Positions 1 through 6,321 of a DNA stretch of 6,961 nt are shown piece after piece. This stretch comes from CAZYBU01 sp964645775 (GTDB lineage Bacteria > Spirochaetota > UBA4802 > UBA5550), in contig CAZYBU010000069.1 in NCBI GenBank assembly GCA_964645775.1, forward strand, positions 1-6,961. The letters run 5' to 3'. The notes under the pieces were generated by a model. It was given only the letters and a program-made list of their open reading frames with translations. It ran no database searches and was not told the DNA's origin. The position numbers and the translations under genes are program-made. Each line of letters starts with the position of its first letter. Position 1 is the first letter of the stretch.

Positions 1-66
1 GGTAAATTTACACCGCTCAAAATCTGGAGAGTTTCTCTCCAAAAGCCGGCTTACGACAAAATATGT

Positions 67-76
67 TGTGTATAAT
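67..76 (+). promoter_or_regulatory. Perfect -10 box overlapping a DnaA-box match
   Basis: Positions 71-76 read TATAAT, a perfect sigma70 -10 hexamer. Positions 67-75 read TGTGTATAA, the complement of TTATACACA, which fits the DnaA-box consensus TTATNCACA. No good -35 sits 16 to 18 bases upstream, so the promoter is uncertain. If active, it would make a plus-strand RNA through the inverted repeats and GGA hairpins. A single 9-mer can also occur by chance. Confidence 0.3.
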
Positions 77-146
77 GGGCGCATTTGCTCTACTAAAATG
101 CTGTTTTTGCAAAAGTCAAGGGGAAATTGAAGTATTTTGAAGAGAA

Positions 147-240
147 ATGTCGCATAATGGCTAAGGCACACGAAGGTGGACCAACGGGACAATTTGCCGC
201 GAGCTCTTACGCGAGCCGTGTGCCGACAATTATGCGACAT
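147..240. repeat. Long inverted repeat 1 (94 bp)
   Basis: The outer arms are 12 bp and perfectly complementary: ATGTCGCATAAT at 147-158 and ATTATGCGACAT at 229-240. A second 8-bp pair, GGCACACG (165-172) with CGTGTGCC (217-224), lies inside after a 6x4 internal loop, leaving a 44-base centre. Two paired blocks split by an unpaired spacer resemble the folded layout of an integron attC site. The classical attC core boxes (GTTRRRY and RYYYAAC) are absent from the arm ends. A recombination site or transposon end is possible. Confidence 0.75.
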
Positions 241-268
241 GCCTTGCAAACGATTACGGCGTTCAGAA

Positions 269-299
269 TGTACTGGCGCCACGAAGGACACGGATGTCC
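269..299 (+). repeat. 31-bp direct repeat, copy 1
   Basis: This copy matches 513-543 at 26 of 31 positions; the last 14 bases, GGACACGGATGTCC, are identical in both. The copies start 244 bp apart and bracket most of inverted repeat 2. The identical part is itself a hairpin, GGACA-CGGA-TGTCC, with GGA in the loop on the plus strand. Confidence 0.7.
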
Positions 300-344
300 A
301 AGAGAGGTCCGTTAATCATGCGCCGTTGCCATTCCATCCGCACG

Positions 345-495
345 GCTGATAAGCGGCATTATGCAACATGGTCCCTTTGGAAAATCCGGTACGGTTTTCT
401 GACACCTTCCATGCCCAGGGCCTCGGAGCTCCCCGGTTCGCTCATCCTCCGCTCACCGGTCGCTTCTCGGTTACATAATGCAGCTTATCATCAGC
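345..495. repeat. Long inverted repeat 2 with a 3-nt bulge (151 bp)
   Basis: The left arm, 345-367, is complementary to the right arm, 470-495, at 21 of its 23 positions, with three extra bases on the right arm. The arms contain ATTATGCAACAT (358-369) and GTTACATAAT (470-479), close relatives of the arms of inverted repeat 1. Extra unpaired bases on one arm are a known feature of integron attC sites, where they choose the recombined strand. The match here is in architecture, not in box sequence. Confidence 0.72.
428..471. repeat. Degenerate 11-bp tandem units
   Basis: Three consecutive 11-base units are alike: CGCTCATCCTC (439-449), CGCTCACCGGT (450-460) and CGCTTCTCGGT (461-471). A fourth, weaker unit lies at 428-438. 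The period is close to one DNA turn, so they could be protein-binding units inside the loop of inverted repeat 2. The similarity is modest and could be chance. Confidence 0.35.
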
Positions 496-502
496 GCAGC
501 AT

Positions 503-518
503 TGTACATGGATGTACA
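503..518 (+). ncRNA. GGA-loop hairpin resembling a CsrA target
   Basis: TGTACA-TGGA-TGTACA forms a 6-bp stem with GGA exposed in the loop of a plus-strand RNA. Positions 504-515 (GTACATGGATGT) match the CsrA/RsmA SELEX consensus RUACARGGAUGU at 11 of 12 positions. The GGACACGGATGTCC hairpins at 286-299 and 530-543 share the ACAYGGATGT core. Whether any plus-strand RNA is made here is unknown, and so is whether the host has CsrA. Confidence 0.4.
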
Positions 519-543
519 GGTGCCGTGGAGGACACGGATGTCC
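513..543 (+). repeat. 31-bp direct repeat, copy 2
   Basis: This is the partner of 269-299. Its first six bases are the right arm of the 503-518 hairpin, and its last 14 form a second GGA-loop hairpin at 530-543. A further CCGGG/CCCGG hairpin follows at 542-556, so three short hairpins run in series just beyond the end of the recombinase gene at 565. None is followed by a T-run in either direction, so they do not look like an intrinsic terminator for the operon. Confidence 0.7.
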
Positions 544-564
544 GGGAACGGCCCGGGTTGGTTT

Positions 565-1605
565 TCACGAATACTTTGTATGCGGATACCTCTGGTTTAT
601 CTCTCTTCGTTTTTGAACTTCATGTACCAGGTTCTCACAGTTCGTTAGATACTCATCATCAATCTCTAAGTAAAGATTATTCTCCCTGGGATGATAACTC
701 TTGTAGGCGCTCTTCAGCTTATCAGGGAGCAGATGGGTATACCTCACGGTCGTTTCAATGGATTCATGGCCCAGAAGCTCCTGAACGTACCGGACATCGG
801 CCCCTGACTCAAGAAGATGAGTGGCGCAGGAATGGCGGATTGAGTGGATGGTTCTGTTCTTTCTCTTTATGCCGGATTTTTCAAGACTCTCTCTGAAGAC
901 CTTTTGCACCGATCCATAACTCATTCTTCCATGCTGGGTAATAAACAGGGCGTCTCCTCCGTCAAAGTTATTGTACCGGCGGATGCTCCCCCGGCCGGTT
1001 TCCATGTACCTTGTCAGGAAGAGTGCGGCCACATGGGAGAGAGGCACGTACCGGTCCTTACTTCCTTTGCCTTTTCGTACCAGGCAGATACGTTCAGATA
1101 CATTGATGTGAGACACGTCAAGGTTCAGGGCCTCCCGTACCCGGAGGGCTGTGGCGTAAAGGACCTCAAAGAGTGTGCGGTTTCGAAGATCAATAGCAGT
1201 AAGAACCGGCAGAGAGTTGAGAATGTCTGCCATCTCTTCGGGAGTAAAAATCTCCTTCAATTTCTCCGGCTCTTTTGCTTCTGCTTTGTAGCCGTCCATG
1301 GGATCGGTTATGATATACCCGTGCCGGTAGAGAAAGGAGAAGAAGCCTTTTAGCACGGAGACCATACCGGTAATGGAACCGGAAGAGTATGGCTTGCCGT
1401 TTACAGTTATGTATTTTTTCAGGTACCCGTGGAAGGCCAGAATCTCTCTAAGATCAATATCAAAGACAGCGGTAATCCCTCTCTCGTTGAGAAAAGCGAT
1501 AAAGAGGTGTAATGTATGCCGGGCTTTTCTCAAAGCCGTGCCGCTTCTCCTTTGCCCCTGGAGATATCGGTCATAGAGGGCGGCGTAGTACCCCAGGGGC
1601 CTCAT
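565..1605 (-). CDS. XerC/D-like tyrosine recombinase (second of pair)
   Basis: This site-specific recombinase cuts and rejoins DNA through a 3'-phosphotyrosine intermediate. The N-terminal core-binding domain spans about residues 7-103 and the catalytic domain about 118-302. The catalytic set is complete: Arg155 (ALRVREAL), Lys180 (GKGSKDR), His254 and Arg257 (HSIRH), His280 (LLGH) and nucleophile Tyr289 (RYTH). A YHPR motif at 304-307 matches the C-terminal HPR of XerC and XerD. Those proteins end near there, but this one continues for 39 residues, rich in charged residues, so the tail may be a partner contact. The ATG overlaps the stop of the upstream recombinase gene (ATGA) with only a weak Shine-Dalgarno, suggesting coupled translation. 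It is the last operon gene and faces the palindrome-rich end. It lacks an obvious integron-integrase (IntI) signature; assignment to a recombinase subfamily is uncertain. Confidence 0.93.
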   Translation of the reverse strand: MRPLGYYAALYDRYLQGQRRSGTALRKARHTLHLFIAFLNERGITAVFDIDLREILAFHGYLKKYITVNGKPYSSGSITGMVSVLKGFFSFLYRHGYIITDPMDGYKAEAKEPEKLKEIFTPEEMADILNSLPVLTAIDLRNRTLFEVLYATALRVREALNLDVSHINVSERICLVRKGKGSKDRYVPLSHVAALFLTRYMETGRGSIRRYNNFDGGDALFITQHGRMSYGSVQKVFRESLEKSGIKRKNRTIHSIRHSCATHLLESGADVRYVQELLGHESIETTVRYTHLLPDKLKSAYKSYHPRENNLYLEIDDEYLTNCENLVHEVQKRREINQRYPHTKYS

Positions 1606-2693
1606 GATAACCGCCGGGGATGATAGGCGTCTATGACTCCAGAAAGGTCTTCCCGGTCCACCCTGGTGTATATCTGGGTGCTGGCAAGGGCCCGGTGTCC
1701 CAGAATCTCCTGAATGTAGCGGATGTCACAACCGTTCTTTAACAGGTGAAACCCCACGGCGTGGCGGAACCCGTGGCTGGTGATAACCGGCACGTTTTCC
1801 GCCTGGCACGCTTCTTTGAGCATACGGTTAAAGAATATCTTCAGGTTACTCTTTGAACCGAAGAGAAGAGTTGTATCTGCGCCGTTCTTTCCAAAGATGA
1901 CATACTCTCTCATGACATCAACGTAGAATCTCAGTACCTTCAGGGCATACTCTCCGAGAATGCCCAGGCGTTCCTGCCTGGTTTTGGAATCATGAATCCT
2001 GATTGTTCCTCGTATAACGTCCACGTCTTCTGTCTTCATGGCGGCCGCCTCATGAATCCTGCAGCCGCATGAATACATCACTTCGGCCAGTACGTGGGCC
2101 CTGTAGAGTTTACGCCTCGCCACCAGGTCCTTTCCTTTCCGGAAGTCTCGAAAGTATGCCAGTATCGTTTCTGTGGTCTTCTCGTCGGGAATGTTTTTCG
2201 GCAGCTGCTTCTCCTGCTTCAGCCGGGTTACCGCGGGAAAGGGGTTGGTAACAACCGCGCCCCGGTCTTTCAGCCAGCCGTACAGGGCGGAGACGTTACC
2301 CATGATGGTACCGACGCTTCCCGTGCGGTAGCGGGGTTCTCCCCCTTCCCCTGTCCAGGTCGTCAGGCAGGTCTGGAAATCTTCGGCATGTTTCACCTGT
2401 AACCCCAGGGGATCGGTGTCTGTTTCTTCAAGGTAGCTGAGAAATACCTTCAGGCTGGAGAATATCTTCGATACCGGCCTGCCGGAAAGCTCCAGCTGCA
2501 TACGGTACCGGTCAAGAAGGATGGAAAAGGTGTTAGTCCGGTCTTTCTCCTTTTTTGCCTCTCTCTCTCCCCGGACCAGATGACCCAGTTTGCTAACCCC
2601 TGAATATTTCAGGGAATTACCCCCCAAATCTGGGTCAGACCCAGTTTGACCCAGTTGGCCCAGATTCCCGTATTTTTGCGTTGTTCTGTTCAC
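1602..2693 (-). CDS. XerC/D-like tyrosine recombinase (first of pair)
   Basis: This is a second tyrosine recombinase, clearly different from its neighbour. The core-binding domain spans about residues 54-150 and the catalytic domain about 165-350. Catalytic residues are Arg212 (CGCRIHEA), Lys237 (SKTRQER), His307 and Arg310 (HGFRH), His333 (LGH) and Tyr342 (IYTR). It ends in YHPRRLS, the XerC/D-type tail, with no extension. Residues 1-50 form a Gly/Gln/Leu-rich leader encoded by tandem CTGGGTC repeats that are not part of the usual fold. The start is GTG at 2693, overlapping the primase stop (GTGA) and preceded by AGGGGGTGA, a near-perfect Shine-Dalgarno. Two unlike overlapping recombinases suggest a XerC/XerD-style heterotetramer with alternating strand exchange. 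The third recombinase of a RIT element is not present in the window. Confidence 0.93.
   Translation of the reverse strand: MNRTTQKYGNLGQLGQTGSDPDLGGNSLKYSGVSKLGHLVRGEREAKKEKDRTNTFSILLDRYRMQLELSGRPVSKIFSSLKVFLSYLEETDTDPLGLQVKHAEDFQTCLTTWTGEGGEPRYRTGSVGTIMGNVSALYGWLKDRGAVVTNPFPAVTRLKQEKQLPKNIPDEKTTETILAYFRDFRKGKDLVARRKLYRAHVLAEVMYSCGCRIHEAAAMKTEDVDVIRGTIRIHDSKTRQERLGILGEYALKVLRFYVDVMREYVIFGKNGADTTLLFGSKSNLKIFFNRMLKEACQAENVPVITSHGFRHAVGFHLLKNGCDIRYIQEILGHRALASTQIYTRVDREDLSGVIDAYHPRRLS
2582..2667. repeat. GACCCAGTT iteron-like repeats and palindromes
   Basis: GACCCAGTTTG occurs at 2582-2592 and 2638-2648; a close copy follows at 2648-2657 in tandem with a 10-bp step, and a weaker one at 2657-2666. 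An inverted copy (AATCTGGGTC) at 2627-2636 makes the palindrome CTGGGTCAGACCCAG at 2630-2644. A CCCTGAA-TAT-TTCAGGG hairpin lies at 2599-2615. All of it sits in the first 40 codons of the upstream recombinase gene, just after the primase-helicase stop. The spacing of about one helical turn suits a protein-binding array such as replication iterons. A captured REP-like palindrome is the alternative. Confidence 0.6.
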
Positions 2694-5431
2694 TTTTCAC
2701 CCCCTTCTATCTCTTCGGGGGCAGGTATCACGGAAAAATCAAGGGAGCTTATATCTTCATCCCCACGGAGGCGGTAAAAACTCCGTGTTCGTTCACTACC
2801 TCTCTCTTTCACGATATATTCATACTCCGCCAGCAGCCGTACAGTCCTTTTTATGTGTGTGTGGTTAAGGCCGGTAAACTCCCGCAGCTCCCTCTGGGTA
2901 AAACGGACCTGTTCCACCTCAATATTCTCCGTCCGCGCCCTTTTTCGGACCATCGTTCGCACAAGATCATAAAGCTCAAAGGCGCTTCCAGGAAGCTCCC
3001 GCAGCGTGGCCGAGAGAACCCCCGTTACCATGATATCATAGGCGATGCGGTAATCCTCAATGTCACACTCGATAAACTCGACCCCTTCCGCCTGCCTGAC
3101 CGTCTTCTGAAACTGTCTCAGATAACAGACACAGGCAATGAGATCCTGAAACCGTTCATGGTCCCGCCGGGCCCTCATGAGAGTGTCGGGAAAGGAAAGC
3201 CTGTCTCCATAGGGGTTGACAATAATCCTTCCCCGAAGAAGTCTCTGCGCCGCATGGTGCCGGCGTATAACGCCGGGTTTCTCTTCGCTCCTCTCCCTGT
3301 ACCTCTGAAGGCTGTATTTCTTCTGCTGTTTTGCATGAATACGCCGTGTCTGTTCACGGGACTCGTCGGAATCCAGGACAAAACTCCGGGAAGCGTTCTC
3401 CGGATTCACCTCGTGTCTCGTGGAACTCATGACAAGAGACACCAGGGCACGGCGGGACACAAGCTTTGTGCTCATCCTGCCGGTCTTCGGGTCTTTAAGG
3501 GCAACAAGACGCGAGAGTTTCTTTGCCGAAAGCATCTCCCGCAGCTGGTGCTCCACCACCTCGTTATGGACCGCTTCCGAAAGGACCAGAAACTTGTGCT
3601 CCAGATCATCAACGTAGTTCAACGCCTGGTCCGAAAGGCTTGTGGCCTCAATGACATCCTCCGGAGGTATCAGTTCCTTGACCGTATCAACAAGCATCGA
3701 TTTGCCGGCCGCGGACTGGGAAATAATCATCACCGAAATAGGATCATCAAGCTTTCTTGACGATGCCGCAAGGTATATCAGCTTCTTGTTGATCTCCTCT
3801 CCCACATACCCCAGAACTTCCATGTCTTCCACTATTCGCTCAAAGAGTGCCGGGTCCGTTAAGAGTTCCATGCCCAGCTCAACTTCTTCCCGGGTTACAA
3901 CTCTCTCTTCTTCCTGGTTGCCCGCAAGCTTTCTGTCCCGTATGCCCTCCAGATACTCCAGCATGGCAACCAGGTGCTTCTCCACCCGGGCCGGCTCAAT
4001 ATCAAAGTGCTTGGACATGCTGCGGCTAAAGTTATCCCTGCTTCTGGATGAATAGAGGTCGGCCGTGTCATAGTATGCGTTTTCATTCATGCCGGCCCGG
4101 ATGGCCACCTTCAGGGTATTAAGAAACAGATCCTTGACCCCCGATACCCGATAGCTCACCTCTCCGCCGGGCCCGGCCGAAGGAAAGGTGAAACCATACC
4201 CAAAGGCGTCGTCTGAAACATCAAAACCGCCGGTGGGCACACCCGTGCCCTTTTTAGCCTCAGTTACCTCAGCATGAGCTATTAACTCCAATACCTGTGC
4301 TTTATCCCCGCCGGTGGTCAAAAACCCGTTCCAGTCTTTGCCGGCAACCGGACGTATAACCTTAACGCTGAACCCTTCAGAAAGGAGCTTTTCACTCATA
4401 CGATCAGCTGCCTTTTTACCAGCTTCATCATTATCAAAGGCAAGTATAACGGTCTTTACCCTGTTATCTTTCAACAGCTTCAAATGCTCATCAGTAAAAC
4501 CATTGATACCATACAAGGGCTGGACGTTCTCAATTCCCAGGGCGATAAGGCTCAGGGCATCAATGATACATTCAGTAAGAATGATCTCATCATACACGGA
4601 AGATGCCTTATGATTAAAAATACCCTTGTGGTTTCCCTTCAGGTAGAGGTGAGGTACCTTTGATGTACCATTAATGGAACGGCCATAGATACCCACAACC
4701 TGGCCAGCTTCCCGGTCCCCGAGCCCTGTCGAGGGGTCAACTATTGGAAAGGTTATACAATTACCAAAATGCTCCCGGCCTTTGTCTGTAATAATACCTT
4801 TCAGGGTGAGGGTTTCTTTTTGCTTATCGCTTATCTTCTCCAAAAGTGTTCCATCGGCAAAGCCGATCTTAAACCGGCTTATGAGCCTGTTGTCATCCAG
4901 ACCCCGGCCCCTCAGATACTCCAGGGCCCTGGGGTTGTCCGGTAACCGTTTATGGTAGTAGTCTGATACAGTATTCAGGGTAAGAGCGTCCCCGGGAGGT
5001 CCCCCGTCACGCGTGCCAACTTCGCCTTTACCCTCTGGTTTTTCTTCCGGTTTACTGTTGCCCTTTTCAACTCTCCGGGGGCGCGACGGGGTCAGGTTAG
5101 AGAATTCCTTCAGCCAGGTAACCGACTCCCGGAAATCAATACCCTTCATTTTGCCGGCAAGGGTGAAGACGTCTCCCGATTCGCCACATCCGAAGCAGTT
5201 GTACAGACCCTTCTCCCGGTCTACGGACAGGCTCGGTGTCTTTGAATCCTTATGCCAGGGGCACAGGCCCATGTAGCCCTTCCCCTTCTTCGAAAGGACG
5301 ACCCCGAAGTATTCGAAAAGATCGACAATATCAACCCTACGGCGGATATCGTCCTTCTCGAACTCCTCAAGCACGTCTCCCACCTCCAGGGTCTTTCTCC
5401 CTCGCAGACGATCCTTCTGCTTCATGTTCAT
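2690..5431 (-). CDS. CHC2/TOPRIM primase fused to ATPase and winged helix
   Basis: This is a replication protein that probably primes and unwinds the element's DNA. The N-terminal DnaG-type zinc finger has Cys57, His60, Cys79 and Cys82 (CPWH ... CFGC). A DnaG-like TOPRIM_N region spans about 155-275. The TOPRIM core has Glu287 (LTECIID) and Asp333/Asp335 (AFDNDEAG), which bind the catalytic metal. After a linker comes a P-loop ATPase: Walker A SQSAAGKS (571-578), a Walker B-like FLVLSEA with Glu619, and a possible arginine finger in ENASRSF (679-684). Residues 844-888 look like a winged helix that could bind an origin. The order zinc finger-primase-helicase recalls T7 gp4; primase-helicase-DNA-binding recalls P4 alpha. 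It overlaps the parA stop (ATGA). A second ATG at 5425 has GAGG seven bases upstream and may be the real start. Helicase activity is inferred. Confidence 0.93.
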   Translation of the reverse strand: MNMKQKDRLRGRKTLEVGDVLEEFEKDDIRRRVDIVDLFEYFGVVLSKKGKGYMGLCPWHKDSKTPSLSVDREKGLYNCFGCGESGDVFTLAGKMKGIDFRESVTWLKEFSNLTPSRPRRVEKGNSKPEEKPEGKGEVGTRDGGPPGDALTLNTVSDYYHKRLPDNPRALEYLRGRGLDDNRLISRFKIGFADGTLLEKISDKQKETLTLKGIITDKGREHFGNCITFPIVDPSTGLGDREAGQVVGIYGRSINGTSKVPHLYLKGNHKGIFNHKASSVYDEIILTECIIDALSLIALGIENVQPLYGINGFTDEHLKLLKDNRVKTVILAFDNDEAGKKAADRMSEKLLSEGFSVKVIRPVAGKDWNGFLTTGGDKAQVLELIAHAEVTEAKKGTGVPTGGFDVSDDAFGYGFTFPSAGPGGEVSYRVSGVKDLFLNTLKVAIRAGMNENAYYDTADLYSSRSRDNFSRSMSKHFDIEPARVEKHLVAMLEYLEGIRDRKLAGNQEEERVVTREEVELGMELLTDPALFERIVEDMEVLGYVGEEINKKLIYLAASSRKLDDPISVMIISQSAAGKSMLVDTVKELIPPEDVIEATSLSDQALNYVDDLEHKFLVLSEAVHNEVVEHQLREMLSAKKLSRLVALKDPKTGRMSTKLVSRRALVSLVMSSTRHEVNPENASRSFVLDSDESREQTRRIHAKQQKKYSLQRYRERSEEKPGVIRRHHAAQRLLRGRIIVNPYGDRLSFPDTLMRARRDHERFQDLIACVCYLRQFQKTVRQAEGVEFIECDIEDYRIAYDIMVTGVLSATLRELPGSAFELYDLVRTMVRKRARTENIEVEQVRFTQRELREFTGLNHTHIKRTVRLLAEYEYIVKERGSERTRSFYRLRGDEDISSLDFSVIPAPEEIEGGEK

Positions 5432-6228
5432 ACCTCGAGTTCTCCAGCAACAGACGCCTCCGCTCCCCCGGGAACGTTCAGGCCTTCCACCCTCTCCACA
5501 AGCTCGCGGCCTATGGCCGTAACCTCGTCTTTCACCTTGCCCCGGGAAAGGGAGACAACCCCCTCCCGGCCGGCTATGGCCTCCTCGATTCGTATGGATT
5601 TGGAAAGGACCGTGGAGAAAATGTGCCTGCGGAAAACCGACTCAATCTCCCCCCGTATCTGACGGGTGATAACCGGTACGCTGTCAAAGGCATTTATGAC
5701 AACTCCCAGGAGATTCAGCGAAGGATTCAGACTCTTTCTCACTTTGCCCACGGTGGAAAGAAGATCGTTGGTGCCCTGCATGGAATAAAGACTCGGGTTC
5801 ATGGGTATGATCAGATGATCGGCCGCCGTAAGGGCGTTCACCGTAAGGACTCCCAGGGAGGGAGGTGAATCGACCAGGATATATTCGTTCTCCCGGAAGT
5901 CTCCCTCCTCCAGAAGCTCCTTCAGCCGCGTATAGGCGTCTATCTCCCCGATTAAAGACTTCTCCAGAAGGGCCATGCGTATGTCTCCGGCCAGAAGGGA
6001 AAGACCCGGAAAAACCTCAAGGCCCTCGAAGGCCTCACCCTTCAACGCCTCAAAACAGCCCGTGGAGGCTTCGTCCGTAAGGCTACGGGTCAGATTGGCC
6101 TGGGGATCCAGGTCCACCAGAAGGACCCTCCGCCCCTCGCTGTGGAGGTACAACCCCAGCTCCCGGCTCAGCGTGGTCTTGCCCACGCCTCCCTTCTGAT
6201 TGGAAAATACGATTACATATCGTGACAT
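5428..6228 (-). CDS. ParA/Soj-type partition ATPase
   Basis: This 266-residue ParA-family ATPase positions DNA through ATP-driven dimerisation on nucleoid DNA. It shows the deviant Walker A KGGVGKTT (12-19, signature Lys12), the A' motif LLVDLDPQ (Asp39, Asp41) and Walker B YILVDSPPS (Asp120). It lacks the N-terminal helix-turn-helix of P1-type ParA, so it is of the short Soj type. The ATG at 6228 is chosen because GGAGGG lies six bases upstream; the longer frame to 6267 has no such support and would add 13 unrelated residues. It opens the operon and overlaps the primase gene by four bases. No parB or other centromere-binding gene is in the window, so the partner may be the host's or the XRE protein, or ParA may serve another positioning role. 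Confidence 0.95.
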   Translation of the reverse strand: MSRYVIVFSNQKGGVGKTTLSRELGLYLHSEGRRVLLVDLDPQANLTRSLTDEASTGCFEALKGEAFEGLEVFPGLSLLAGDIRMALLEKSLIGEIDAYTRLKELLEEGDFRENEYILVDSPPSLGVLTVNALTAADHLIIPMNPSLYSMQGTNDLLSTVGKVRKSLNPSLNLLGVVINAFDSVPVITRQIRGEIESVFRRHIFSTVLSKSIRIEEAIAGREGVVSLSRGKVKDEVTAIGRELVERVEGLNVPGGAEASVAGELEV

Positions 6229-6229
6229 A

Positions 6230-6258
6230 GATGTCCCTCCCCAAAAGGGCTTGACATC
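6230..6258 (-). promoter_or_regulatory. Hairpin enclosing the parA ribosome-binding site
   Basis: In the parA mRNA, GATGTC (6258-6253) can pair with GACATC (6235-6230), which ends two bases before the ATG. An inner CCC-TTTT-GGG hairpin lies between. The Shine-Dalgarno GGAGGG (6240-6235) would be partly buried. The same GATGTC also takes part in the larger hairpin at 6252-6320, so the two folds exclude each other. That is the layout of a translational switch; no ligand or regulator is evident. Confidence 0.4.
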
Positions 6259-6320
6259 CCCGAGCAAAGAGAGCTAAATCATAGTGTCAAGTATGAGCGT
6301 CTCTCTTTGTGGGGATGCCA
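6252..6320 (-). promoter_or_regulatory. Long inverted repeat in the parA leader
   Basis: Two stem blocks, 6252-6261 with 6311-6320 (ten pairs) and CAAAGAGAG 6265-6273 with CTCTCTTTG 6301-6309 (nine perfect pairs), are split by a 3x1 internal loop and close a 27-base loop. The only imperfect pair is an allowed G-U in the minus-strand RNA but an A-C mismatch in the plus-strand RNA, so the fold suits the parA leader. The loop carries TTGACA (6290-6285, minus strand), part of an inverted CTTGACA pair with 6250-6256. It could instead be a DNA site such as a centromere. Confidence 0.55.
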
Positions 6321-6321
6321 T

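Larger units (their letters stand above)
1..564. other. Palindrome-rich non-coding left end
   Basis: This 564-base stretch lies downstream of the recombinase genes and holds no reading frame I would call a gene. The frames present cross the inverted repeats, use poor starts and resemble no family I know. Beyond the repeats listed separately, it holds a TGGAGAG-TTT-CTCTCCA hairpin at 25-41, the palindrome AAGCCGGCTT at 43-52, a GCATTT/AAATGC inverted repeat at 81-101 and TTTTGCAAAA at 105-114. Recombinase genes of integrative elements usually sit next to the attachment site, so this is where recombination sites would be expected. That role is inference. Confidence 0.7.

Noticed and set aside
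147..495. Calling the two inverted repeats classical integron attC sites
   Set aside because: The GTTRRRY and RYYYAAC core boxes are absent from the arm ends and the recombinases show no obvious IntI signature. Only the folded architecture is similar.
1..564. CRISPR array
   Set aside because: The repeats are few, unevenly spaced, inverted or diverged, and there are no cas genes.
127..896. Small plus-strand frames at 127-315 and 294-896
   Set aside because: They run through inverted repeats and into the opposite strand of the recombinase gene, have weak starts with no ribosome site, and show no recognisable domain.
565..2693. RIT element (three recombinases in trio)
   Set aside because: Only two recombinase genes are present, and they are joined to primase and parA genes, not to a third recombinase.
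2681..3760. A 359-codon open frame on the plus strand
   Set aside because: It lies fully antisense to the primase-ATPase gene, whose domains are clear; the translation has no family features, so it is a shadow frame.
6229..6267. Longer parA start at 6267
   Set aside because: It would add 13 residues unlike ParA N-termini and has no upstream Shine-Dalgarno, while the ATG at 6228 has GGAGGG at ideal spacing.
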